From NCBI RefSeq assembly GCF_009674485.1, contig NZ_WKJJ01000001.1, positions 544,265-608,264 on the forward strand: a stretch of DNA of 64,000 nt. The letters are read 5' to 3'. The position numbers and the translations under genes are program-made. Shown in pieces: positions 10,225 through 18,585 of the stretch. Position 1 is the first letter of the stretch, and every line of letters starts with the position of its first letter. Origin of the DNA: Pseudoduganella rivuli (GTDB taxonomy: Bacteria; Pseudomonadota; Gammaproteobacteria; Burkholderiales; Burkholderiaceae_D). The notes under the pieces were generated by a model that saw nothing but the letters and a program-made list of their open reading frames with translations, ran no database searches and had not been told where the DNA came from.

Positions 10225-10256
10225 GTTTGTCTCGCATGGTTGATTTGGACGGAGTA

Positions 10257-10292
10257 TATTTGCGCCTGTCGTCCGCCGTAAAACGACAAATA
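10257..10292. promoter_or_regulatory. Candidate LysR operator between divergent genes
   Basis: The 93-bp gap between the oxidoreductase and the LysR gene holds nested inverted repeats: TATTTG pairs with CAAATA, and GTCGT pairs with ACGAC, around a GC-rich centre. Their location and symmetry fit a LysR-type binding site that controls both genes. No footprint evidence exists here. Confidence 0.4.
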
Positions 10293-10317
10293 AACATAGA
10301 CCGTATCGGAAAAACGC

Positions 10318-11223
10318 ATGGCATCGAACCTCACCCTCAGGCAGCTGCGCTACTTCGTGGCAGTGGCGCAAACCGGCCAGTTTTCACTGGCGGCCATGCA
10401 GGAAAACGTCTCGCAATCGACCATCAGCAATGCCGTCATGGCGATCGAGGACGAACTCGGCGTGCGCCTGTTCGAGCGCTTGCCGCAAGGCGTGTCGGTG
10501 ACGCCGGAGGGACAGGATTTCCTGCGCCATGCGCACCACATCCTGGAATCGGTGCGCGACGCGGTGGCCAGTCCCCGTTTCAAGGAACGCAGCCTGTCCG
10601 GCACCGTACGCATTGCCGCGTCGTATACGGTGCTCGGCTATTTCCTGGTCGACCTGATGGCACGCTTCCGGGCCAGCTATCCGGACGTGGTGATTGAACT
10701 GCTGGATTTGAACCGGCTCGACATCGAAGCGGCGGTGCTGGCCGGCGACGTCGATATCGGCATGGTGATCTTGTCGAACGTACAAAAGCTGGGCCGCTTC
10801 GGCCACGCCGTGCTGGTGCGTTCGCGGCGCCAGTTGTGGGTCGCGCCCAGCCATCCGCTGGCGCAGGTACGCACGCCGTCGCTGGCCGACATTGCGCGCT
10901 ACCCTTACCTGCTGCTGACCGCCGACGAAGGCGAACAGTCGGCCCTGGCGTACTGGCGCAGCATGGGGCATGAACCGCGGATCTTCATGCGCACCGGCTC
11001 GATCGAAGCGCTGCGCGGGCTGGTCGGACACGGCTTTGGCGTGACGATCCTGTCGGACATGATTTACCGTCCGTGGTCGCTGGAGGGCAAACGCATCGAG
11101 GCACGCCCGGTGCTGGACGCGATCCCGCACATGGATGCGGGCATGCTGTGGCGGCGCGGCGCGGTGTTTTCCGACGCGGCCGAAGCGTTCCAGCAATTCT
11201 TGATCCAGTCATTCGGGATTTGA
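10318..11223 (+). CDS. LysR family transcriptional regulator
   Basis: This 301-residue protein has an N-terminal winged helix-turn-helix (LRQLRYFVAVAQTGQFS, then QSTISNAVMAIEDELGVRLFER) and a C-terminal periplasmic-binding-protein-like effector domain, at the usual LysR length. It is divergent from the indolepyruvate oxidoreductase and probably senses an aromatic or keto-acid compound linked to it. The start is the ATG at 10318, with no strong ribosome binding site. Confidence 0.9.
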   Translation: MASNLTLRQLRYFVAVAQTGQFSLAAMQENVSQSTISNAVMAIEDELGVRLFERLPQGVSVTPEGQDFLRHAHHILESVRDAVASPRFKERSLSGTVRIAASYTVLGYFLVDLMARFRASYPDVVIELLDLNRLDIEAAVLAGDVDIGMVILSNVQKLGRFGHAVLVRSRRQLWVAPSHPLAQVRTPSLADIARYPYLLLTADEGEQSALAYWRSMGHEPRIFMRTGSIEALRGLVGHGFGVTILSDMIYRPWSLEGKRIEARPVLDAIPHMDAGMLWRRGAVFSDAAEAFQQFLIQSFGI

Positions 11224-11300
11224 CCAGCGGACAAACGAATCTGGTGGCGCCCGTGGCCTGTCTTCCTATACTGGGGCATCATTTCAACCTCGGAGACACC

Positions 11301-11651
11301 ATGACTGACCGCGACGCCATCGACCACTTCCTGCACGGCCAGATCGAATGCTGGAACGCTTCCGACAAGGAAGGCTTTTTCGCCCATTACCGGCGTATCG
11401 CGCCGGAAGGCCTGGACATTGAATACGTGGGCCGCCCGCGCCACGATCCGTGGCAAGTACTGGAAGGCATGTGGGCGCAGCAAAACGCCCGCATCCGGAT
11501 CGAGGTGGCGTCCTGCATCGTCAACGGCAACGAAGCGGCTTGTCATCACCGCAATGTATTGCGCGACGGTAGCGGCGGTATCGACACGATAGAAACTTAC
11601 CGTTTCGACGGCGGCCGCCTGTACGTCCGCTACTTCGTCGCGCTGCCCTGA
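11301..11651 (+). CDS. NTF2-like / SnoaL-like small protein
   Basis: The 116-residue protein has the alpha-helix then curved-sheet pattern of NTF2-like folds, with aromatic residues lining a pocket (EGFFAHYRR, then YVGRPRHDPWQVLEGMW). Members act as small-molecule isomerases or hydratases, or simply bind ligands. GGAGA precedes the ATG at 11301. Its 3' end overlaps the convergent TetR gene by 22 bp. The ligand is unknown; the nearby P450 and FAD oxidoreductase genes suggest a link to their pathway, which is inference. Confidence 0.75.
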   Translation: MTDRDAIDHFLHGQIECWNASDKEGFFAHYRRIAPEGLDIEYVGRPRHDPWQVLEGMWAQQNARIRIEVASCIVNGNEAACHHRNVLRDGSGGIDTIETYRFDGGRLYVRYFVALP

Positions 11652-12286
11652 ACCGAAATCGCGGCCAGCACGAAATCGGCCGAATGGCGCCGCCACGCGG
11701 CCATGCCATCGCTTGAGGTGGTGTCGAAGCCGGCCAGCACCGACAACATGAAGCGGTTGGTGAAGCCGCCGGTGGTGACCAGCGCGGCCATCGCCGTCAA
11801 CGCGCGCGCGTCCACGCCGGGACGGAATTCGCCACTGGCCACGCCGCGCGCCAGGATGTCGCCCAGCAGGGTCACCAGGGCCGGCGCCATGGCGACGAAC
11901 TTATTGCCGGGCAAGTCATGCGACTCGTTGTAGCGGGCGCCCTCCTGCGACAGCGAGCGCAGCGCAGGATCGGCTTCATACTGGTTGAACATGTGGCCGA
12001 GCAAGGCGCGCATGGCGGCCGGCGGCGGCAAATGCGCGACATCGAGCGCCACCAGTTCCGCCATCACGGCCGCCGACACGTCGGCCAGCACCGCCTCGAA
12101 CAGTTTTTCCTTGCCTTCGTAATAGTGGTACACCAGCTGCTTGGTCACGCCCGCCGCCAGCGCGATCGTATCGACCCGCGCGCCCGCCAGTCCGTTGGCG
12201 GAAAACTCTTCTTTCGCCGCCGCCAGGATGCGCGCCAGCGTGGCCCGCTTGCCGGTGGCCGCCGCGGGTTCCTGCGTCTTGCCCAT
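11630..12286 (-). CDS. TetR family transcriptional regulator
   Basis: The product has 218 residues with an N-terminal TetR helix-turn-helix (ILAAAKEEFSANGLAGARVDTIA, a G-V-T-K turn, then LVYHYYEGKEKLFEAV) and a variable C-terminal ligand domain. It is divergent from the FAD-oxidoreductase/P450 operon, the classical layout for local control by a TetR repressor. A perfect inverted repeat lies in the shared gap. Confidence 0.9.
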   Translation of the reverse strand: MGKTQEPAAATGKRATLARILAAAKEEFSANGLAGARVDTIALAAGVTKQLVYHYYEGKEKLFEAVLADVSAAVMAELVALDVAHLPPPAAMRALLGHMFNQYEADPALRSLSQEGARYNESHDLPGNKFVAMAPALVTLLGDILARGVASGEFRPGVDARALTAMAALVTTGGFTNRFMLSVLAGFDTTSSDGMAAWRRHSADFVLAAISVQGSATK

Positions 12287-12301
12287 CGTGTCTCCTGCCT
12301 G

Positions 12302-12341
12302 TTTGCTTTATTTGCTGTATTTGCTTTGACTTGCGGTCAAA
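12302..12341. promoter_or_regulatory. Tandem 9-bp repeats and TetR-type inverted repeat
   Basis: In the gap between the TetR gene and the oxidoreductase there are three tandem 9-bp units (TTTGCTTTA, TTTGCTGTA, TTTGCTTTG, 12302-12328), followed at once by TTTGAC-TTGCG-GTCAAA (12325-12341), a perfect 6-bp inverted repeat with a 5-bp spacer. The inverted repeat is a reasonable operator for the adjacent TetR protein. The tandem units may be further binding sites or just a short repeat. Confidence 0.45.
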
Positions 12342-12412
12342 TGAAATGACTCCGTCCCGCAGAGCGCAGCCAATATGATAGGCCGAATCAAAGCCCAACA
12401 ACACCGGAGATC

Positions 12413-13990
12413 ATGAGTACCCAACAACAATATGACGTCGCCATCGTCGGCGGCGGCCACAACGGCCTAGCGGCCGCCTGTTACCTGGCCAAGGCCGGCA
12501 AGAAGGTGATCGTGCTGGAATCGCAACCCAAGGTCGGCGGCATGTCCGCGTCCGGCTACCTGATGCCGGGCGCGCCGAAACACCTGGTGCATTCGTGCGC
12601 GCTGGACTTGATGTCGCTGCGCGTGCACCCGATCGTGCCAGGCGAACTGGAACTGGAGCGCCACGGTTTCCGCCAGGTGGAAATGTCGCCGGCCTATGCC
12701 TACCTGCACCCGGACGGCAATTCGCTGGTGTTCTGGCGCGATCCGCACAAGACCGCTGCGGAAATCCGGCGCTATTCAGAAAAAGATGCGGCGGCGTTCC
12801 TGCGCCTGATGAAAGTGGTCGACCTGTTCATCTCGATTGCGGTGCCGATGATGCGGGTCGACCCGGCGCGCAAAAACTTGCTGGCCAAGCTGCGCGTAAT
12901 GCGCACGGCCTTCCTGGGCCGCAAGCTGCGCCCCGAACTGATGGCGCTCGTCACCAGTTCGGCCTACGGCGCCACGCTGGAATATTTCGAACATCCCATC
13001 ACCATCTCCGCGATGGCGGCCCTGACCGGCGCGGCCGGTCCAATCACGGCCGAAGGCAGCGGCATTTATTTTGCGCTGCTGGGTTTCCTGCACAAGTTCG
13101 GCGTCGGCCGCGTGATTGGCGGCATGCAGGCGCTGCCCGACGCCATGGCGTCGCGCCTGGCGGAACTGGGCGGCGCCGTGCAAACCTCGGCCGTGGTGGA
13201 AGAGATCGTCGCCGCCAACGGCAGGGTCAAAGGCGTGCGCCTGAAGGATGGCGGCACCATCACGGCAAAGGCCGTGATCGCCAGTTGCCACCCGAAGATG
13301 GCGCTCGACATGGTGACCAAGGGCCAGGTCGAGCAGCGCCTGCTGACCCGCATCGCGATGGCCCCGGCCAATGCGCACGGCGCGTCGCCGTTGCGGATCG
13401 ACCTGGCGCTGCGCGGGCTGGTGTCGGTCGACCGCCACGAGGCGCGGCGCGGCGACGGCGTCAGCCTGCGCAAGTGCGTGCTGCTGATCGGCACGGCGGA
13501 CGCGGTGCTGGAGAATTTCGCCAGTTCGGCGCGCGGCGAAGTGCCGAAGCTGCCGTACATGTGGATCACCGCGCCCAGCGCGGTCGATCCAACCCAGGCA
13601 CCATCCGGCCAGGACGTGGTGTATCTGTACCCGCCGGCCATGCCGGTGTTCCCGCGCGAAGGCTGGGATGCGATCCGCGACAGCGCCGCGGCGCAAACCA
13701 TTGCCCAGGCCAGCCTGTACATGAATGGTCTGGCCGAGTATGAAATTGCGCGCCGGATCGAAACCTCGGCCGACCTGGCCAAGCGCCTGAACGTGCAAAA
13801 CGGCTGCGTGACGCACCTGGACACGTCGGCGCTGCGCTCGAACACCCTGCGTCCGGCCTATGGCCTGGGCGGTGACACCTTGCCGGTGGCGGGCCTGTAT
13901 TTCGGCGGCGCCGGCATCCACCCGGGCGGCGGCGTGAACGGCATGCCGGGCCGCCTGGCCGCCAGCCGCGTCAAGCGCTTCCTCGGATAA
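12413..13990 (+). CDS. FAD-dependent phytoene-dehydrogenase-like oxidoreductase
   Basis: The 525-residue protein opens with a Rossmann dinucleotide motif (VAIVGGGHNGLAAACYLAKAG, ending in VIVLES) and closes with the GxGxHPGGGVNGxPG signature of the phytoene desaturase/CrtI-like family. It is likely a flavin-dependent desaturase or isomerase on a lipophilic substrate. A P450 gene follows after 24 bp and then a lipocalin-like gene, so the three look like one operon under the divergent TetR. The substrate is not evident; no carotenoid synthesis genes lie nearby. Confidence 0.88.
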   Translation: MSTQQQYDVAIVGGGHNGLAAACYLAKAGKKVIVLESQPKVGGMSASGYLMPGAPKHLVHSCALDLMSLRVHPIVPGELELERHGFRQVEMSPAYAYLHPDGNSLVFWRDPHKTAAEIRRYSEKDAAAFLRLMKVVDLFISIAVPMMRVDPARKNLLAKLRVMRTAFLGRKLRPELMALVTSSAYGATLEYFEHPITISAMAALTGAAGPITAEGSGIYFALLGFLHKFGVGRVIGGMQALPDAMASRLAELGGAVQTSAVVEEIVAANGRVKGVRLKDGGTITAKAVIASCHPKMALDMVTKGQVEQRLLTRIAMAPANAHGASPLRIDLALRGLVSVDRHEARRGDGVSLRKCVLLIGTADAVLENFASSARGEVPKLPYMWITAPSAVDPTQAPSGQDVVYLYPPAMPVFPREGWDAIRDSAAAQTIAQASLYMNGLAEYEIARRIETSADLAKRLNVQNGCVTHLDTSALRSNTLRPAYGLGGDTLPVAGLYFGGAGIHPGGGVNGMPGRLAASRVKRFLG

Positions 13991-14014
13991 CCCCCATTAC
14001 AAACGGAGACCATC

Positions 14015-15286
14015 ATGAACGCCCCCACCGAACTTGAAAGCGCCTTCAGCAAGGTATCGTCCAACTACGAAGGTACCGGCGATTTTTACGCTGTTTGCAA
14101 GGCGTTGCGCGAAACCACGCCCGTCATGCGCGGCAATTTTGCCGCCAGCATGGGCGTGCCGAACAATGCCGGCCTCGATGCCAGCCATCCGACCGTCAGT
14201 CTGTTCAAGCACAAGGACGTGATGTCCGTGATGCTCGATCCGGCCAATTTCACCAGCGGCTTCATTGCCGAGGGACTGGGGTCGTTCTTTGACGGTCTCA
14301 TCATCATCGCGATGGATGGCGAAGAGCACAAGAAAACCCGGGCCCTGCTGCAGCCGGTGTTCACGCCGGACACCGCCAACCGCTGGCGCGACAAGCTGAC
14401 CGCCGTCATGCGCGACGAATTCCTGTTGCCGCTGCAGCCGAAGAAAAAGGCCGACCTGATGGAATTCGGCCTGCACTTCCCGATCCGCGCGATTTACTCG
14501 ATCATGGGTTTCCCGGACGACCAGCCGGAAAAAATCCGGCAATACGCGGCGTGGGCGCTGGCCATCCTGGCCGGTCCGCAGGCCGGCGCCACGCCGGAAA
14601 AACAGGCCGCCGCCCGGACGGCCGCGATCACCGCCGCCAAGGCGCTGTACCAGGCGGTGCTGGAAATCGTGCAGCACCGCCGCGCCACCAACGACATCGA
14701 CGGCCACGACCTGATCAGCCGCCTGATCCGCTCGGAACTCGATGGCCGCGTGCTGGACGACCATGAAATCGCCACCTTCGTGCGCTCGCTGTTGCCGGCA
14801 GCCGGCGAAACCACCACCCGCACCTTCAGTTCCATCCTGACCCTGCTGTTGCAGCGGCCGGCGCTGCTGGAGCAAGTGCGCAACGACCGCAAGCTGATCG
14901 CCAAGGTCATCGATGAAACCGTGCGCTTTGAACCGGTGGCCACGTTCAAGGTGCGCCAGGCGGCCAAGGACCTGGAAATCGGCGGAGTGCAAGTGGCCAA
15001 GGGCACCATGGTCCAGTGCATCACGGCGGCGGCCAGCCGCGATCCGGACGTGTTCGAGCGCCCCGACGAATTCGATATCTTCCGCCCGGTCAAGCCGTCG
15101 TTTGGTTTTGGCTACGGCGCCCACATGTGCATCGGCCAGTTCGTCGCCAAGATGGAATTGACGGTGGCGCTGAACGCGCTGTTCGACCTGTTCCCCAACC
15201 TGCGCCTGGACCCGGACTACCCGCTGCCGCAAATCACCGGCGTGATGCTGCGCGGCGCGTCCGAAGTCCACGTGCTGTGGGATTGA
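14015..15286 (+). CDS. Cytochrome P450
   Basis: This 423-residue soluble P450 has all the diagnostic motifs: the I-helix AAGETT, the K-helix ExxR (ETVRF) and the heme ligand loop FGYGAHMCIG. It needs ferredoxin and reductase partners, which are not encoded beside it. It lies in the middle of an apparent operon with the FAD oxidoreductase and the lipocalin-like protein, suggesting oxidative tailoring or breakdown of a hydrophobic compound. GGAGA precedes the ATG. Confidence 0.95.
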   Translation: MNAPTELESAFSKVSSNYEGTGDFYAVCKALRETTPVMRGNFAASMGVPNNAGLDASHPTVSLFKHKDVMSVMLDPANFTSGFIAEGLGSFFDGLIIIAMDGEEHKKTRALLQPVFTPDTANRWRDKLTAVMRDEFLLPLQPKKKADLMEFGLHFPIRAIYSIMGFPDDQPEKIRQYAAWALAILAGPQAGATPEKQAAARTAAITAAKALYQAVLEIVQHRRATNDIDGHDLISRLIRSELDGRVLDDHEIATFVRSLLPAAGETTTRTFSSILTLLLQRPALLEQVRNDRKLIAKVIDETVRFEPVATFKVRQAAKDLEIGGVQVAKGTMVQCITAAASRDPDVFERPDEFDIFRPVKPSFGFGYGAHMCIGQFVAKMELTVALNALFDLFPNLRLDPDYPLPQITGVMLRGASEVHVLWD

Positions 15287-15296
15287 GGAGTTGCGC

Positions 15297-16328
15297 ATGC
15301 ATACCACACGAGCATTGCCGCCGCGCGCCGACTTCGGCTACCAGGTCCTGGTGGCGCCCTACCAGGTCACCGGTGCCGCGCTGAACGCCACGCGCGGCTA
15401 CTTTGGCCTGACCATGAGCAAGACCATGCCGTTCGGTTCGGTGCGCGACGACGAAGGCCATATCTATTCCTTCGTGCGTTCGCTGCTGGCGCCGCAAGGC
15501 ACGCCCAATCCCACCCGTTTCCTGTACCAGTCAACCCGCCTTGACGGCGCCAACATCCGGCTCGACAAGGCGAAAATGGCGCTGCAGGCCTTGACGCCGA
15601 TGCCGCTGCAAACCTTCGATGGCGAGTCGGTGCGCTGGAGCAGCGTGCAGGGTGAAACCGGCAACCCGTGGAGCATCAGCACGTCGGGCCAGCGGATGCA
15701 CTGGCGCGAAGAAGGCTTGTTCGACTTGCAGGGACCGCTGATCGGCAGCGGCATGCAATGGTATCTGCCAGGCGTGGACTGGGGCACGTTTTACGTGTCG
15801 CAGCTGTACGACCTGTCCGGCACGGTGGAAGGCCGCCAGGTCAAGGGTGTGGTGGCGTTGGACCAGGTCTACCTGGCCGAGGGCGGCGCGATCCACTTCC
15901 AAAAGGACCTGGTGGTCAACAACCAGATGCACGTGATCTGGTGGTCGTTCGCCACCATCTACAAGGATGGCACGTTCGACGCGGGATCGTTCATGGTCGG
16001 ACATGACCGCCTCGGTTATGCCATCTTGATGAACGAGAGCGGCGAAGTGCGCAGCACCACGCGGGTCGAGGGCAACGTCCGGCATGTGCCGGGCAGTTAT
16101 TTCGCGGCGGAAGCGGTGGTGACCCTGGAAAATGGCGAACAGTGGGAATTCTTGCCGGACCCGAAGGGGCACATGATCGATTTTGTTGGTGGTTTCCCCA
16201 TCACGGCGCAGCAGGAAGGGCGCTGGCGCCGCGTGGGCGACACCCGCGAGCCGGACCGCTGGATGGCGTGGGGCGAGTCGGACCGCAGGAATGGCACCGC
16301 GCGCAATGTACGCGGCGCCGATTTGTAG
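15297..16328 (+). CDS. Lipocalin-like (AttH/CrtC-like) protein of unknown function
   Basis: The 343-residue protein starts at the ATG at 15297, six bases after GAGGAG; the in-frame TTG at 15291 is too close to that site. It has no signal peptide. Its body is rich in beta strands and tryptophans, with segments such as GPLIGSGMQWYLPG and VWWSFATIYKDG resembling AttH/CrtC-like lipocalin-fold hydratases and isomerases. That assignment is from general pattern only. It is the last gene of the oxidoreductase-P450 operon, 10 bp after the P450, and ends against the convergent chimeric gene. Confidence 0.6.
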   Translation: MHTTRALPPRADFGYQVLVAPYQVTGAALNATRGYFGLTMSKTMPFGSVRDDEGHIYSFVRSLLAPQGTPNPTRFLYQSTRLDGANIRLDKAKMALQALTPMPLQTFDGESVRWSSVQGETGNPWSISTSGQRMHWREEGLFDLQGPLIGSGMQWYLPGVDWGTFYVSQLYDLSGTVEGRQVKGVVALDQVYLAEGGAIHFQKDLVVNNQMHVIWWSFATIYKDGTFDAGSFMVGHDRLGYAILMNESGEVRSTTRVEGNVRHVPGSYFAAEAVVTLENGEQWEFLPDPKGHMIDFVGGFPITAQQEGRWRRVGDTREPDRWMAWGESDRRNGTARNVRGADL

Positions 16329-16329
16329 A

Positions 16330-18435
16330 TCAATACGACGAATACGGCACCGTCGCCACCTGGTTCACCCCAGGTTTGCTCCAGTCACACACCCCGGCCG
16401 GGAAGATCGCGGCCAGCGCCTTCTTCTCGGCGTCGCTGAACGTCACCTTGTAGTCGCTATAGGCGATCGGTTTCAGCTGGCATTTCAGGATGTCGGCCGC
16501 CACCGGACCACCCGCCTCGATGCGCGGCGCGGTATACGATGGCCAGATCGCGTTGCACTGCCCGCCCGTGGTGCCCAGGGTCTGGGGCTCCGCGATGAAT
16601 TGCGGCGTGGTGGATTTGGTGAAGCAGCCATCGACCGCTTCCGCCGGCTTCCTGGCAATCACCTTGTCGCGCTGCGGCAGTGCCGAGCCGTCGGCCTTGA
16701 CCGCCTCCATCCATTTCACGAACGCGCTCCAGCTCTTGCTGGCGGACGCCTGGCCCACCGCCGCGTTATCGGCGGCCGGCGTGGTGAACAAATCCGTGAA
16801 CGACACGCCGCCGCGCCACATCACGTGGTTGCGCGTATCGCCGCCATTCCTGCCGGCCAGGCGCTCGCGCACGGCGAAGTGGAACCACTGGTAGTGGTAA
16901 TAATGGTCTTCGTCGTAGTAGACGCTGGTGTCAAAAATCGGAATCGACGACAGCCCGGCGCCGGCGCCCAGTTGCAGGCCGCTCTGGTAGGCGCGCAGGA
17001 TGGAGCCCTCGTCGCCCGCCACCCGGCCGGCGATGTAATTGCCGTCGATATCGACGCCGCCCACCTTCTGGTTCAAGTCGAGGAATTGCGCCACCGTGAT
17101 GGTCCCCTTGTTCAGCGCGGCCAGGCCGTATTGCACGCCAACGTTGTCATAAGGCCGTTTGGCAAAGCCGGTGGCGCTGTCGACACCGTAGATATTGCGG
17201 GCGATGTCAAACACGGTCGGACGCGCGCCCTTGGGATTGTTGACCGGATCGTAGCGCAGGCCGGGCGGCACGGCGGCGCTCCACACCGCCGACTTGTAGC
17301 CGCCGATGAATGGACTGGCGGGGATAGCGTCGACACGGTTCGGCACCGGGTCGGTGCGGCCCGATTGCAGCGCCAGGTCATACCAGGCGCGCGCGGTCTT
17401 GTGGCCGGACACCGCCGTCATTTGCGCCTCGGTCAACCCGGAACCATTGTTCTTCAACAGGTAATTGCTGAGCAGCTTGGCGTCCAGGCTGGAGACTGAA
17501 ATCGACAGCGCGTCCGGGAACGTGGCGTTGACATAGACGCCGTCGAACAGGCCGGGGAAGGCGTCCGCCACCTGCAGGCTGGTATAGGCGCCGCCGGAGG
17601 TGCCGACGCTGACCGTGTAATCGGGCACGCCATAGGTCTTAATAAAATGTTCCTTGCCCATCATGGTGGTTTCACCGGCCAGCGTGGCGTTGCAACTGTT
17701 GGTCGGGTGGTTCAGCGAATTGTTGAACACCGCGTAGCCTTCGCCCAGGCGCGCCAGGTTGTCGCCAGTCAGCACGCTGACGCCCAGCGCGGCGCCCTGC
17801 ACGTACCAGCCGCCCGCGCAACCGGTGCCGTGCACGGCGATCAGGCGCTTGTTCCAGCCCTTGGGCGGCGCCAGCGGAGTGGGCGTGCCATCCTTCGTCG
17901 GGTCGAACAGCACCGCGTTCTGGTATATCCCCCGGTTCATGGTGCCGGTTTCCACCCGCACCACGAACGGCACGGCCACCCCCGCCGTGGTGGTGGTGGT
18001 GGCGACGTCGGCCGGCAGCGCCTGGGGATTGGGCAGCGGCTTGAGCGCGCCGCCAGCGGTCGAGCGGTAGACGTAGTTCACCCGGGTGGCGGGATCAGGG
18101 TATGGCGACCCCAATGGCACCGCGCCCTGGCTGCCGATCGCGCGCAGCGTCGACAGCACCAGGCGACTGACCTCGACTTCCGACGACAGGTCCAGGGGAA
18201 CCGGCGCGCCCGGAATCCGGACCCGCCCTTGCGCGCGCACGAAGAAACCGGACTGGGGGTGGCTTTGCACCACACCCGCGCTTTCCAGCAACGTATACGC
18301 CTTCAGCACGGTGGTGATGCTCACGCCGCGATTCTGGCTGGCTTGCCGCACCGACGGGATCCGTTCGCCTGGCCGCAGTACGCCGCGCGCAACCTGGTCC
18401 TGGATTTCGGCGGCAACACGTTCATACAGTTTCAC
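16330..18435 (-). CDS. Chimeric GntR/MocR N-terminus fused to truncated DUF6351 protein
   Basis: The likely start is the GTG at 18435, with GGAGG six bases upstream, giving 701 residues. Residues 1-70 are a GntR winged helix (YERVAAEIQDQVARGVLRPG, then SVSITTVLKAYTLL-like). Residues 71-113 continue as the linker of a MocR/PdxR-type regulator (ending PLGSPYPD). From about residue 118 the sequence becomes a DUF6351 protein (VNYVYRS onward, with a GTSGGAY serine motif and a C-terminal catalytic-like region), a family related to secreted esterase-like hydrolases. The aminotransferase part of MocR, and the signal peptide plus roughly the first 100-150 residues of DUF6351, are missing. A deletion between two same-strand genes explains this. 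Function is doubtful. Confidence 0.7.
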   Translation of the reverse strand: MKLYERVAAEIQDQVARGVLRPGERIPSVRQASQNRGVSITTVLKAYTLLESAGVVQSHPQSGFFVRAQGRVRIPGAPVPLDLSSEVEVSRLVLSTLRAIGSQGAVPLGSPYPDPATRVNYVYRSTAGGALKPLPNPQALPADVATTTTTAGVAVPFVVRVETGTMNRGIYQNAVLFDPTKDGTPTPLAPPKGWNKRLIAVHGTGCAGGWYVQGAALGVSVLTGDNLARLGEGYAVFNNSLNHPTNSCNATLAGETTMMGKEHFIKTYGVPDYTVSVGTSGGAYTSLQVADAFPGLFDGVYVNATFPDALSISVSSLDAKLLSNYLLKNNGSGLTEAQMTAVSGHKTARAWYDLALQSGRTDPVPNRVDAIPASPFIGGYKSAVWSAAVPPGLRYDPVNNPKGARPTVFDIARNIYGVDSATGFAKRPYDNVGVQYGLAALNKGTITVAQFLDLNQKVGGVDIDGNYIAGRVAGDEGSILRAYQSGLQLGAGAGLSSIPIFDTSVYYDEDHYYHYQWFHFAVRERLAGRNGGDTRNHVMWRGGVSFTDLFTTPAADNAAVGQASASKSWSAFVKWMEAVKADGSALPQRDKVIARKPAEAVDGCFTKSTTPQFIAEPQTLGTTGGQCNAIWPSYTAPRIEAGGPVAADILKCQLKPIAYSDYKVTFSDAEKKALAAIFPAGVCDWSKPGVNQVATVPYSSY

Positions 18436-18471
18436 AACAGGCCTCCGGGCGATGGCTGTGCAGTATAGCGT

Positions 18472-18499
18472 AACTGTATTCCTCCAACTGTACTCCTGT
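18472..18499. promoter_or_regulatory. Direct repeats upstream of the MocR-like start
   Basis: Two copies of AACTGTAnTCCT (18472 and 18486, 14 bp apart) lie just upstream of the GTG start of the chimeric gene. MocR/PdxR-type regulators often bind direct repeats near their own promoter, so this is a plausible autoregulatory operator left from the original regulator. Confidence 0.35.
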
Positions 18500-18585
18500 T
18501 CCATCCTGCCATGTGTGCCCCCGGCGCAACCGCGGCGCGTTCTAGACTTGTGCTGATGACTTGCGCATATTGACCAGGAGGCTAC

